This document shows, in pieces, positions 23,986 through 36,099 of a DNA stretch of 64,000 bases. The notes under the pieces were generated by a model. The model was not told where the DNA came from and ran no database searches. It saw only the letters and a list, made by a program, of their open reading frames with translations. Within the stretch, counting starts at the first letter, position 1; every line of letters begins with the position of its first letter. The DNA comes from Hydractinia symbiolongicarpus (taxonomy: Eukaryota > Cnidaria > Hydrozoa > Anthoathecata > Hydractiniidae): the NCBI RefSeq assembly GCF_029227915.1, contig NC_079886.1, positions 19,506,501-19,570,500 on the forward strand, written 5' to 3'. A program made the position numbers and the translations under genes.

Positions 23986-24425
23986 CTAGCAGACAAACAA
24001 AAATTAAGTTTCGGCTTATGCGAATTTAGTTTCGGATAAATCCAGCTTTAAATTCTATGCAAAGTATTTAGGAGAGTGCAAGGAAATTCGATTAAATTTT
24101 TATTATTCGCTCTAATGATGCACAAGAAAAATCGTATTGCAACTCGCTAATACAATTAACCAACCAAGCAAAAACATAACAAATATGATTGGATTTCAGA
24201 ATTAAAGTCTGATATATTTGAAGCAGGAGATTGCTGATATAGGGTTAATTTTTGGTCCATTCGCGAGTTGGAAGCCTTAAAAATAAGCTTAATTAGCTTT
24301 ATCCGGGAAAGATTCGAAAAAACGGAAGATTTTGTGCCCTGAAAGCATTTTTTTCAAGTCAAAAAAGAAACACACTTTTGTTACCCAAATCCAATTTATT
24401 ACAATGAAAAAATAATAATAAAACA

Positions 24426-27400
24426 CTACACTTGACTAGACTTCAGTCCCACCTTTGTATCATGTTCATCTCTCACATCAACTATTTGAAATGAAGAGAT
24501 GCAATCCAGCAACCACGATACAGGTGCCGTACATAGTACCGGACTACTGACTTTCTTGTGAGTTGGAGATTTCTTCGGATCGTATATTATGTACTCTGCA
24601 CAGCAAGTTTGCGCAGATGTCTCCATCGCGTGGTATATAACCTTAGGTTTATAATGTTTTGGTAGAAGATTGAGCTTACTAACAGCGGGCGAGAGCGGAG
24701 TTATTAACGGGTCAATGTCGCTTGTTTTCGGTTCCCTCATAAGAATTTTCCCGCCACCAATTTTCGTTAATTGTACAAGGGATTCTTTCGGTAGAGAGTT
24801 GTCAAACAAACCAGAGAAATAAAACGAACAACCGTCAAACAATTTTGGTTGCTAAACAGAGCATAATAATGTGTTAGATTAATGTAGCATGAGAATCTTT
24901 ATACTTTGAACGAAATCAACCGACCGACTGACCGACCGACCGAACGAACGAACGAACGAACGAACGACTGACCGAAAGTAACAACACAAACATACGTACT
25001 TTCTTGTAAGCATTTATGCGCGACTTTCGAGGAGCATCCGAAGACGTATCTGAGGTACCTTTTAGTTCATATTCGATCTCAGAAATCCATTCTTTTGTAG
25101 ACATACATGCTTGTGCCCCTAGAATAAATAAAATCTACAAAAGTCAGTTCATGAAAATATCAAGAAAATCCCTTACAATAAGGCACAATACATTAGCATG
25201 TAGGGTACAAAGATCTTACATTCAAAGGAGACAAGCCATTTTCCTGTTAACAAGCCGAACAAGTACTTCAGTGTCCGCGCCTTCGGCAAGCCATGCTCAT
25301 TAACACCACATATCACGTGACTAACTAAAAAGATACGTCTGTTGTTTGTATTATACTGCGATATTTTGTAACGCATTAGCACTCATGCCGTTAGCCTTAT
25401 CCATGTCGCGGGGGAATAGTGACGAGTGACCCACTTGTCGGGGAAATTATAAACATAATGGCTGCTTATCAGTGGAAAATAGATAAATATACGACAGTTT
25501 CACTGCTGACTTTATTCGCGTCACATAACAAAGTTTTGTTAGAAAGAACACAAGAAATAGTAGTTAGATTGCTGTGTCTGTCCACCTAGTGTTTAAAAAA
25601 CTTGATGCTAAAGATGCAGAGTAAAAACTGATGAAACGTTACCCGGAAAGTCACAGCCTAATAGCGTTACGTGAATAAAGCTAATTACATCGCAGCTATC
25701 GCGATGGCGTCATAGCCACCTATAGATCTATATAATAGGTCGAGAGGTGGAAATATATTAAAAAATAAAACATTAGGATTTAAGTCAAAATCATTTTTCA
25801 TCTACCTGTCTCATCAAATTCAGACACTTCTGTACCACCAATATCTTGACACCATTTCTTTACTTGTTGCTAAAAATAAAAAAACAAATCAAATCAAAAA
25901 TGATTGAAAAAATTTAGTGGAAAATACGTTGACATAGATATAACAAAGAGCTAAATGCGACATAACAAAAGCCTACCTTTTCAACATTACTAAGATTGGT
26001 TGTAAGAAATATTTTTGGTTTATTACTCGAGGCCTCGTCATAAATTGTGACGTCACATGCACTTGTTTCCAGCTGTAGCTACAACAAGAAAACTGCAACA
26101 TATAACTCTCTTTTTCTATTTCTCTTAGTAAAAAAAGTCTGTATCTCCATATGTTTTACCAAGTCTTGTATTCCCACGAAATCGATTTGATAGTTAAATG
26201 TTTTTTCACGCTTCCTTGTTATCAAAACCAACGCGCAATTTTAGGAATTAATTTTGCAGCAAAGTCTTTTGACAAATTTTCGCATGAAAAAACTTTCGCT
26301 TATTCAAGTGTTTCATATACTTCGCTTAAGTAAAATATCGCGGTTCGCAATTTCAACTCCAACAAATCATATTTTGACTATTAGTTGAATTTTTTTCGCG
26401 GAAATAAATTTTCGCGGTTAAGCAAAGGTTAAAATATTCAAATAACGTCGCCAGTGAATTCAACTTTTCCACAGCACAAAAAACCTCTCACCCGGCGGTG
26501 TTTTGTAATGCGCTACCTAAAAACTAGCGGAAAATGCAGTCCATTCAAAAAAGTCTTTAACATCAGCTTTAAAATTAACACAAACAGAGAGAATAAGAAC
26601 ACACCATATCAATCTCTTTAAATAAGTTTTTCATCTCACTTGATGTAGCGTAATCAATCGGTAGTAAACCCGCGCGGTTTCTGAAACAAATAATAATAGG
26701 TTACCGTACTTATACAAGGGATACTCGAAATTTTAATATTCATTGCTTATTTTAAGAAAAAAATAGTTACTGGAAAGAATTCAAAATAACTGTCTTGTTT
26801 TTATTACCCAACAGAGTTCGCCACAAGTTTTTTGTTTCAGGTGGAAATCAAAAAAAAAAAATTCGCCGCCGAATTCGCCCACAAATTCGCTTCGTGTAAA
26901 TCCCCCTTAAAGCTTCCAAGAAGTGGTTACAGATCAAAGAAGCAGTTTAGAGATGTAAATTAGCATTATAAACAGGATTTTCAACGTGATTTAAAAAAAA
27001 ACAGTTCCAGCTAAAACATTTTTCTGTCAAAGAAGGAAATGTTGTAAAAATTGAAAAGAGACACTTTTAGCTGAAATCACACTAATATTTACCTAATATT
27101 GACTGGTGCACCCCTCTGAAGTAATAATTTGACAACATTCACATGTTTATTTGATGTAGCATCGTGAAGTGGTGTGTCGTTATCCTCCCCTGCCACTATG
27201 TCTATGATAGCACCATGATCTAGTAGCAGTTCAACAATTTCTTCTCGACCATGGTTGCAAGCTTCATGCTAGAAATACAAAAAACAACCGGTAAATAAAA
27301 CCTTAGTGAATAATTAGACGCATTTGCTTTTATACAAATTTTTTTTTCTCTGGAAAAACTTTGTGTCCACTGAAAGCAATACGACTCACCACTTTTTTAA

Positions 27401-30400
27401 GGCTTCTTTAAAGCTTAAAAAGCATTCGTGGCCACACGTCCCTGTGTATAAACGTCGCAGTGCGAGTAATAACGCTTAAATGATAAGTGGCCTTTCGTGG
27501 ACACGAACTAATGTTTGTCACTAATCTCTATCGCTTTTTTAAAGTTTTATTTTTAAGAATTCTGTCTATTTTAAAGGAAAAAAAAATCAGGTCCAAATTT
27601 TTGAAAAAAAGGCCATGTCTATGACTGCAGAAATTAATTTAAAATAATGATCGACGACATTTAAAAAGCATTCAGAAATGAAGGTAAGTTATTCCTATTT
27701 GTGCTCTAAACAATTTCAATGGACCAGGATAGCTCAAATTATAGTAACAGGCTCTTCTTTAAAAGGATATGACTTACCTCTATTTGGTAAACACCAATGC
27801 TTAACAAAACACAGGTAGAATAGATTCAGTTGGAAAAAAATGCCATGTCAATTTTACAAAACCTTTTAAATGTCACTCAGCAAATGGGCAAGCACTGGCA
27901 AGAAAAATTTGTAAAAATTGATGAGCATTGCTAAATATCCCATTATAAACGCAATTGTTTTTAATCTTTTTAATACATACAAGGGGTGTCCATCCAGCAT
28001 TATCTTTTGTGTTCGGTTCAGCTCCCAGTTGAAGCAGTTCCTTAGCTTTTTCATACTTTCCCTAGAAACAAAAACAAGTAATAAACGAAAATTGATCGGT
28101 TTTTGATTTCGTACAGTAAAATATAAAACCGGACGTCAGAATTAACGACCATACTTGCAGGGTCTTGACCAAAGCATTGTATTTTTACAGTACAATATCA
28201 AAACCGATCAATATCCGTTTTATTACATGACTACATCTGTAAACCAAACAGGATTTTTTTATACCAACCGGTTTTTTGTATCGCTTAATAAAAAGTTTAC
28301 CAACAATAAAAGCTACCAAACAGTCAATAAAAGATTACCTTTATACATGCTGCATGTAAAGGCGTTTCACCTTTAGTGTTTCGTTTTTCCAAATTCTTTA
28401 CTTGCTTTTTCTTTCCAAGATTATTGGGCTTTTCAATTTTCTTGTCTGTTTCCGTCTCTGAGGTTAAAAAAGTCATCTTTAACCATATGGGGGATATTGG
28501 ATTTATAACAATCAAATCACAAAAGACCCTTAATTACAAAGACTACTAAAAAACGTGTCTGTATGATTCTACAAGTCAACTCCAACATTAGGTTAATTTA
28601 TACACAATATATATATGTACCTTAAGGGAATTAATTTTAGCGAATTTTGCTAATTTTCATTTTCGCAAAAATTTACTTCTCGCGAAAATTATTGAGTAAC
28701 TTGCTATTCGCAAAATTCGGGATAATTTACTTTCTTCAAGCTTGGAATTTTTTTCCTCTCTTAAAGATTACCTTCAGCAATAATTACGTAAACTTCAACT
28801 CCAGTAAACTTTGTTATGTTTCCTGCATAACAACCCTTTAAAACACAAAATAAATTGAAAGTATGTTAAAAAATCCTGCTAGAATCCTTCTCCTAATTAG
28901 TTCTTGTGGAAACTTTAACAATAGTAACAGTAAAATATTAAAACACACAAACCAGGATGCTGTAAAGAACCACTAGCTTTTGAGTTTCGTCGCTGTTCAG
29001 GAAGGTTCAGTTTGACTTTTTTTCTCCTTCTTCCATGATTTGTAGCTTTCAAATTTGTATTTTTCTCCGATTGTTCTTTCTTTAGGCACTGTCCACTTGA
29101 AAAATCAAACACAGAAAACTCTCCATCAGGAGCTGCTGGTGCATCTGATACAGAAGGTTCTATTAATGTCAATATTTCTTTTTTGTTTGGAATGTCTTTA
29201 CGATCAGTGTTAATTGAATGTTTTCTACCATACGTGAATTTTGGTTTCTTTAACATTCTTCTTGGATTCTGTTGAATACCCTTTTTTACTTCATTTTCAG
29301 TGAGAGCATTAGAGAATTGTGATTTTGGCGGACTAATAAAATTCTCTTGTATTTCTGTTTCCATTTCTCCCCCCTCAATGTTACGTGAAAACAATAGGGG
29401 TGCATGGATATCAGCTGTGTGTTTTTCATTTAAAGATTTCTTGCTGGGAACTTTGTCTTCATCAATGAAACATGTTTCCACCATTTCTTCTTTATCATTT
29501 TCTTCTTCATCATCCAATTCTAGATCTGATTGTTGATCTGGTTTTACGGGCCGCTCCTATTATTAAGAGTAAAGTTGAAATTACATCATAGTAAAATCAA
29601 TACATTAGTTCAGCTTAAATAGTGAAAGAAAAACACACAGCTTTGTATACACTGAAAAGGTTATACCTTTGCACAAAATTTTGTACATTAAAAATGTATG
29701 TTAGGTTACAAAAATAAAGACATGAAAAACCCTGATTTTACTATTTTTTTGCTATTTGTGAGGGGAAATTTAACCCTATTCGGTCCGGGGTTTTCAAACA
29801 TACTATGTCGGGGGGTGGGGGGATCCGCCCCCCTCAATAACTTTTCATAGGCACACTTATGGTATGACGAAATTTGTTGAAAATGCCACTATCTACTTAA
29901 AATTTAATTACTTTTGTTACAGAGCGAATTTTTGCATTCTGTTTGAAGTTTCTGAAAGCTAAATAAAAGTTATTTAACATATCTTCTGCTTTTTATGTGG
30001 ATTGCATAAAAAAGTGCCAAATATTGCCCGGAAATCTGTTTTTTCCAATTTTCAGGTAAAATCCGACAAAATCAGGAAATCAGATTAATCACGTGTCCAA
30101 ATAATGCAAAATGATTCTTCTTAATAAAACAAAGTTGTGTTGCAAGTTTCAAGTTCTAAAGATAATCCTAACAGGAGTTATTAAATTTTTCCCATTATAG
30201 GGGTAGTTTCGAGTAATGGCCAATATAAAAGCCTCTGAAAGGTATGGGACCTAAAAATATGGCATGCAGGTATCTAATAGATAAATATTGAAACTCAGTA
30301 AGTTTCATAGCCATATAACATAGTAATAAGGAGTTATAAAAAAAACCGTCAGGGGGAAGGGCGGAATCCTCCCCCCAAGGACCTAATAGGGTTAAAATTT

Positions 30401-32869
30401 GCTTGAAAATTAATACACGCCAAATTATTTTTTTGCTGCACTAAAATTAATACATTAATACTTGACAAGTAAGATATAGTTTGGGTTAGGTTAGACTGTT
30501 TTTTTTTACTGTACGAAAGGTAATAAGCTACTGGTTGTGACCAGTTTTGGTTAATAATTTTGCCGCTCTTTTTGATAAAGACAAAACTTTGAAGCAAAAC
30601 CTTGTCTTCATCATTGTGTTTTAATTCCATTTCATCTGAAGATTTTGATGAAGCTTCTTCCATTGGTTGAAATTGATAAGTCTCACCACCTTGAGCATAT
30701 TCTGTATTTTGTCCTTCACTTTCCTCCTGCTCTGCCTCTTCTTTAAATTGTCCTTTTTTTTCTTCTTCTTCTTTTTCTTCTCCTTCTGCATCCTTCTTTT
30801 CTGCTTCAACCACCTCAGTGCCACTGTCTGAAACACACACAAAATAACTCATAGCAAGGTATAATAAGGGCTCTCGATAGCTGACATAAAAACAAGCATC
30901 GACATACCATTGCAGTTGATTAAACCCTTCAGCTTGTTACAAATGCTAAGCACTTCTGGGATTTTTAAACTGATCTGCATGTGTTCTTTCCACAGCACTG
31001 CATCGCACTGGGGACATTTCAAAGCATTATTAACAAGCTGTAATGCACATTCCCTATGTAAAACAAAACATTATTATGAAGATATCACAAATCATTGGTG
31101 ATCAATTTTTTTGACATAGGTTTTTCTTGTCTGATAGGTTTTGACAATGCAGGCTCTGTGTGTTGTAGACGATGTGAATCATAGTCAACTACATTAAGCA
31201 ATATGCACATGAGTAATTAAAATTTGAGACTACCATCTGCAGTAATGAATAGTCATCATACATCATACAAACAGTTGGTATATTGAGTTTATTTGAATTT
31301 TAGTGAGCATAATTGAAACTACTGCAAATTTATACAAAAAGAGCCTTTTTAAATGTATCTACGTGTACATCAACAAAGGACAAATTTAGTAGTGTTTGTG
31401 TCATGAATACGAAAAAAAGGAAAGTAACAAAATCTATATAATTTTCTTTTTGTTTCCATTTTCCCCTCGAATAGGTAGCACTATCTAAGAAACAATTCTG
31501 AAACGTCTTAGGTGCTCAAATGAGCACTTTAGTACCCTTTGAAAAAGATTTTACAATCCTTCTCCCTTTTAATATACTCACCACAACATTAGTGAACTAG
31601 TTGAATGGCCCATAAAAAATCCACTTGATTAGGGTAGCAAACAATTATGGGTATACTTTAATGACGTCATGAACTGTAACCTGACAACACACAAAATTTT
31701 TTGTATTTTGTACAGAATCATGTGCCTTCAACAAAAATAATTATCAAGATACTGGAATTTAATGTTTTTTTGATGACATCATAAACCTGTTGATGCAGAA
31801 AAAACAAACAAATTTTTTCTCACTTGCAGAAGTAATGATTACATATATCAAATGAACATGGTTCTTTCAAGATGGATTTGCTATAAAACAAAGAAATTTA
31901 ACAATAGTAAAATAGAAATGAAAATCAGTAAAGAAAGACAAATTAGTATGGCGATAATAATAAGTATATGTTTAGTAAGAGTTTACAGTTTAACATCCTT
32001 TAAAGTTTAACATTCTTTAAAATGCACCCTCTTATGGTTGGCTCTTCCTCCACACAAACTGTAACTGTTACATTTCCCCCACAGATATACATTGCTCTAA
32101 CTTGCTTGCCTGACACATAAGTGAATTCACAGTCAGTAGATGGCTTCCAATAGGCTTTAATGCGTGTTTAAGTGGAAACCCAAACCTGAAACCTTATCAT
32201 AAAAAACCAAAGGTGCTATTATTGCACCATCTATGACCATAGACATTAGACAATCTGTATTTCTTTTATCCTTATCCAATGTGTTTTGCACAGAAAAATA
32301 CAATATATACATTTTTTCCAATTTTGTAAAATAAGAGAAGGCATAATTTTTATCTCCATATGACCAGTATTTCAATGCATTGCTATGCAAGAAGGTAGAT
32401 TTACTATCTACTAGTTTTATTATTGGTGACATGGATAATCAAACCTTGATTTTTCATGAATTTGAAATTGTTACACTCGCTTAAATTCAGTATTGAAGGA
32501 TGTGCATAATATTTGAGAAGCTTGCCACTGTATATGCAATTCACAAAAGCCTGTGCATTTATCAGATGTAATTGCATGCTACTGTACCGCCTTTAGTTGT
32601 TTTAGGTCAGTTAACCAAGAGCTTGATAGTTAAACAATCAAATGCTGGCAAATGTCAACATCCATCACCGTTTTAGGTCGGCAATGATGAATGCTTTATT
32701 TATCTAATGAATGAACAAATGAATAAATAAATTATTTGACAGATGCATAACTATCTGCCAGATACAAAAATTGTAAAAAATAATTTTACCACGATACACA
32801 TTTAAAAAGTGACACCAGCTTTTCCAGGGCTTCTTTTGTATTTGACCAATCAACTATAACATCATTCAT
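24426..32869 (-). CDS. BARD1: BRCA1-associated RING domain protein 1
   Basis: BARD1 pairs with BRCA1 through its RING to form a nuclear E3 ligase that ubiquitinates histone H2A and supports homologous recombination. Fourteen in-phase exons: 32790-32869, 31824-31880, 30908-31053, 30601-30827, 28953-29556, 28339-28457, 27981-28061, 27093-27268, 26605-26680, 25977-26078, 25806-25869, 25220-25324, 25000-25118 and 24426-24851; 793 aa, close to the human length. RING is residues about 20-70: CVSC, CSFDICNHYFC, then CPQC, split over exons 1-3. Exons 4-5 give a long acidic linker ending in a basic NLS-like GRRRKKVKLN. Exons 6-9 carry ankyrin repeats (NTKGETPLHAACIK; HEACNHGREEIVELLLDHGA; DTPLHDATSNKHVNVVKLLL). 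Exons 10-14 carry two BRCT domains, the second with KLFDGCSFYF, GGGKIL and the SWLLDC tryptophan. The donor after exon 4 (AAG|GTTTTG) is weak. A piggyBac-like MITE sits in the following intron. Confidence 0.95.
24920..24976. repeat. (CGAC)n/(CGAA)n microsatellite in BARD1 last intron
   Basis: Runs of CGAC/TGAC then six CGAA units. It lies between exons 13 and 14 and starts only about 25 bp beyond the exon 13 donor. Confidence 0.9.
26180..26425. repeat. TTCGCG-rich dispersed element (BARD1 intron 9)
   Basis: Recurrent TTCGCG, CGCGGTTCGCAATTTC, CTTTCGCTTATTC and TTTTCGCGGAAATAAATTTT (then CGCGG) motifs in both orientations. The same motif class appears at 28633-28730 and 36600-36890. Confidence 0.5.
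28088..28214. repeat. Inverted repeat of about 33 bp arms in BARD1 intron 6
   Basis: AAATTGATCGGTTTTTGATT then TCGTACAGTAAAATA at 28088-28122 is mirrored by TATTTTTACAGTACAATATC then AAAACCGATCAATAT at 28180-28214 with few mismatches. The loop is about 57 bp. It looks like a very short MITE. Confidence 0.75.
28633..28730. repeat. TTCGCG-rich dispersed element (BARD1 intron 5)
   Basis: Alternating GCGAATTTTGC, TTTTCGCAAAAATT, TCTCGCGAAAATTATT and ATTCGCAAAATTCG motifs; a small self-complementary element of the same class as at 26.2 and 36.7 kb. Confidence 0.55.
29774..30391. mobile_element. piggyBac-like MITE, TTAA-flanked (BARD1 intron 4)
   Basis: The element starts CCCTATTCGGTCC and ends GGACCTAATAGGG, with TTAA immediately outside on both sides (29770-29773 and 30392-30395). 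TTAA target duplication with CCC ends is the signature of piggyBac transposons. Subterminal G/C runs (GGGGGGTGGGGGG; CCTCCCCCC) are also inverted. At about 620 bp with no transposase frame it is non-autonomous. Related right ends occur near 34.1, 42.4 and 50.75 kb. Confidence 0.88.
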
Positions 32870-35800
32870 ATTTTTCTTAAAGTATTTTTTTTTATCTAAA
32901 ATGCATATTAAAAGTCATGATATAAAAATATATATTGTGAACATTAAAAAACATTTCTTGAGGGCTTTAGGGTAGATGTTCTTAGAATAAAGGTTTTAGC
33001 TTGGTAAGATATAAGTTAGAAAGGTAGAACAATTAGAGTTGTCACACTTGATTTGAGAAATTTTAATGTGAATTCTCAACCATTTGTAAGAAACGCAAGA
33101 AGATTTTAAAGGTACTTCCCTGAATGAAGAACAAAATATTGCTTTGGAAATGTAGCATTACTATGTATTTTGAAAAAAAAAACATAGAGCAGGTTGTAAA
33201 GTTAAAATTTCAAAAAGACGTGTCAACCCTGAATTAGGATGACCAGCTTCAGGCCATGAAATTTGGGTGTACCAATTGTTCTGTTACCCCATTGTTACCC
33301 TAACTTTTAAATAAGCTGAACGATTTTCCAAGAGTATTAATATTTCATAAATACATTGTGATTTACTTGTAACAGTCAGTTTTCCCAGAAAGAATATAAA
33401 AATTTTGTTTCACAAGACTTCACTTGTGTGCTGAGTTTATGCTCCCGTGTTTGTTATTAATAGTAATTCAGAATTTTTAAACCTTTTATTTTAAACTTTT
33501 TATAACAGGCATCTATTGCAATTTCTTAGCAGACATGTCTAAAATCTCTTTGTTAACGTTTACGTTGTTAACTTTGAGTTCTGTAGCATTTAATTGCTCA
33601 TTTTGAGCTTTGTAGACCCAATTAGGGTCTGAGCTCTACCAGACAACTTCCTCCTGTATGCAATGACCCATACAGTGTGCCATCTCCGCCTTTCCCTCAC
33701 ATCACTGCATATTGTTAGTGTGCATGTACAACTTTGTTACTAGACCTCTTGTATTGATTAATTTATATGATAAAAAATGCTGTTTAATCAATTAAATGTA
33801 AAAAATATATATAAAATTAATGAGCGAAAAAATGGAATAACCACTGGGAACAAGACAAGTAACTTCTTCTCCATATCGTATTTTTCACTCTTCACAGCTT
33901 GTTGTTGAATGATGACAAAATAGGAGCAGTTTTTAGTAGATCCTAATAATATTCCATATCATCTGCCTACCCTTAAATTAACAGGTCAAAAGGACCTGAA
34001 CCAAACATATTTGTGATAATGGCCTCCTACCATGACGCAGAACAAAAAAAGAGTTCTTAAAAAAAGGGTATGGGGGGTCCACCATCTGGGACAAAATAGG
34101 GTTAAAGAACAAGAAATTTGAGCGCTATGTAAGTGGGCAGTACAGGATCTTTCCCTGATCAGGTGACTCTTTCCTAATCAGACTTACCTAAACCGGGTGA
34201 GTTATTTTCTTTCTTGCGTTCAAAAAGGGTAAGCTATGGGCCAAAAATGCAAAATAATTTTTGTTTACATGAAATCATAAACTAATTATGTATGTACTGA
34301 TCACCAATTAAAAAAATCACCATGTGGTTCTAGCGCTATTAATGCCTAATTGACCTGGATTGATGAAATGGTGCAGATTTTTGTTTAAATAAGTCGTAGA
34401 CTATAAGTAGACTATATGTAAACTATGTATATATTCAGGCTCTGAATACGTATATATTCAGCAGGCTCTCTAGCTAGGAACTTCCTTTTTTGAGTTAGTT
34501 TAGTAGAAAGCAAGTATAGGTGCTATATAAAGAAAAAAGTCCACATATATCATATCTGACTCAAAGTATTTTTAGTCAGCACTGAGTATTTTAAGGATTT
34601 TGGTTCGTTTATGTATATAAATTAAAGTGCTCGTCTCTTGTTTTGACATTGTAGAATATGGTAGACTCACTGGATTGGGTGATTTCCTTCGCAATCAGGG
34701 TAGAGTCACCCAAACTGGGAAAGAACCAGTACTGGTGGGCGCATATAGCTATCGGCATAGCAGTTTCAGTTTTTAATTAAATTGCAACTTTATGTGTAAC
34801 TAGCGCTAGCTCTATAGCTAGCTACATATACTCTAAAGTTGAGCTTAAGCTGCTTAGTTATGCTCCTCAAATGTCATTATTGGGGGAAGATTGACGTTGC
34901 ATGCAAAGATAAAAATTTCCTATAGCATATATATATCCCGATGATAACCGTACTGTGTTTTTGTTTCGGTTTTTGTTCCCGCCATCTCGATCTCCCAAAC
35001 AAAAATCAAAAGCCGTGTGTACACAACCTCCTAGGGCCTTTTTCCCCCCAACAAACAAGTCCTGAATGAATAAAGGATGGGTCAACGTCGTACCCATGGT
35101 CTTGTGGCCGACGAGTAATCATGAACAAGCCAAAATGCCCTGGGGACAAGTTTTTTCTTCTTTTATCTACACTTTTTTGAAACTTGAAATGAGTCCGATA
35201 TGGTCGTTGTAGTTATCGTTCAAGTTGTTTCTGGTTAAAATTGGGGCCATGTGTCGCCGCCCTGTACAGTAGTCCTTGAAAGGCGTAATATAAATTCGTC
35301 AATTTTTAGGAGCAACAGTAAAGTTTCCTAAGCTCTAGCTGAGGAAAAATAGATGTTTTACCAACCTCGCGTACCCAGGGCATATTGTACCTTTTCCATC
35401 AAAACTTAAACCAATCAGAAAGCAAAATGTTTCGGAAATAATTTTAGGATGCTTAGCAGAGCATGTTGTGTTGTTGTGTCTGAAAACTAGTCGTGGGATC
35501 GAAAATCTGCGGGCGCTCGTCCTTTGAAAGTTAACAGGGAATGAGTAATAATTCAGGGTGGTAAACGAGGCAGTAGAACGAAGATTCAATCAAACTGTGG
35601 TACGCAATTTTAATTTTTGATATGAAGTGCCGAATTATAAATCCACGCACAATGAGACTGAGAAACCAAGAAAAAACCAAACTAAGTGATGTACACATCG
35701 TATTTTATTCTTCTACTATGAATTCTACAAAAAAAACACCCTAAATTTTAGATTTTTATTGTATAGCTGGGAAGATCAAAAAACCTGGAGAATTTGAACT

Positions 35801-36099
35801 AACTCTCACAATCGCGCCATCTACGATGATAAAATGCGAAATACGATTAGGATGTAATTTTTAGAATAAAAAGCGACATAAAAACTAAAACTAGTCTACT
35901 TTGCCCCACTAAGCGTAATAATAAATCATTGAAAAAAAAAACAGTATATCCAAAAATATCCGCCAAGATATTTACATCCTTGAAAACATTGCATTGATGT
36001 GTTTATGCGTCAAACCTGACTCGCTGCACCATATGTTTTGCACGCCCAGTAAAAGCATTATGAAAATTCATGAAAAAATTTTCTAAAAAAAAAATTCGT
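32870..36099. other. Intergenic between BARD1 start and STT3B end
   Basis: Includes the BARD1 promoter side and the STT3B 3' flank. Contains a piggyBac-family-like segment at about 33.26-34.1 kb and a GCCCTGGGGAC motif near 35140. I see no exon chain and cannot place promoter elements. Confidence 0.55.
33264..34105. repeat. Segment related to the piggyBac-like MITE family
   Basis: Ends CAAAATAGGGTTAA, preceded by GGGGGGTCCACCATCTGGGA. Near 33.3 kb it shares TAACTTTTAAATA, AGTATTAA and an ACAGTCA block with 42.1-42.2 kb. Its left boundary is uncertain. Confidence 0.5.

Larger units (their letters stand above)
21736..24425. other. Intergenic with short repeats
   Basis: Contains a dispersed element at 22.5 kb and two CTCGT-type foldback elements at 23.05-23.15 and 23.88-23.98 kb. 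Remaining open frames show no family features. Confidence 0.55.

Noticed and set aside
28915-28952. Frame continuing past BARD1 exon 5
   Set aside because: The ankyrin exon joins only if splicing occurs at 28953; the extra residues are intronic.
32157-32432. 91-residue minus-strand frame in BARD1 intron 1
   Set aside because: No domain, and inclusion would break the RING between exons 1 and 2.
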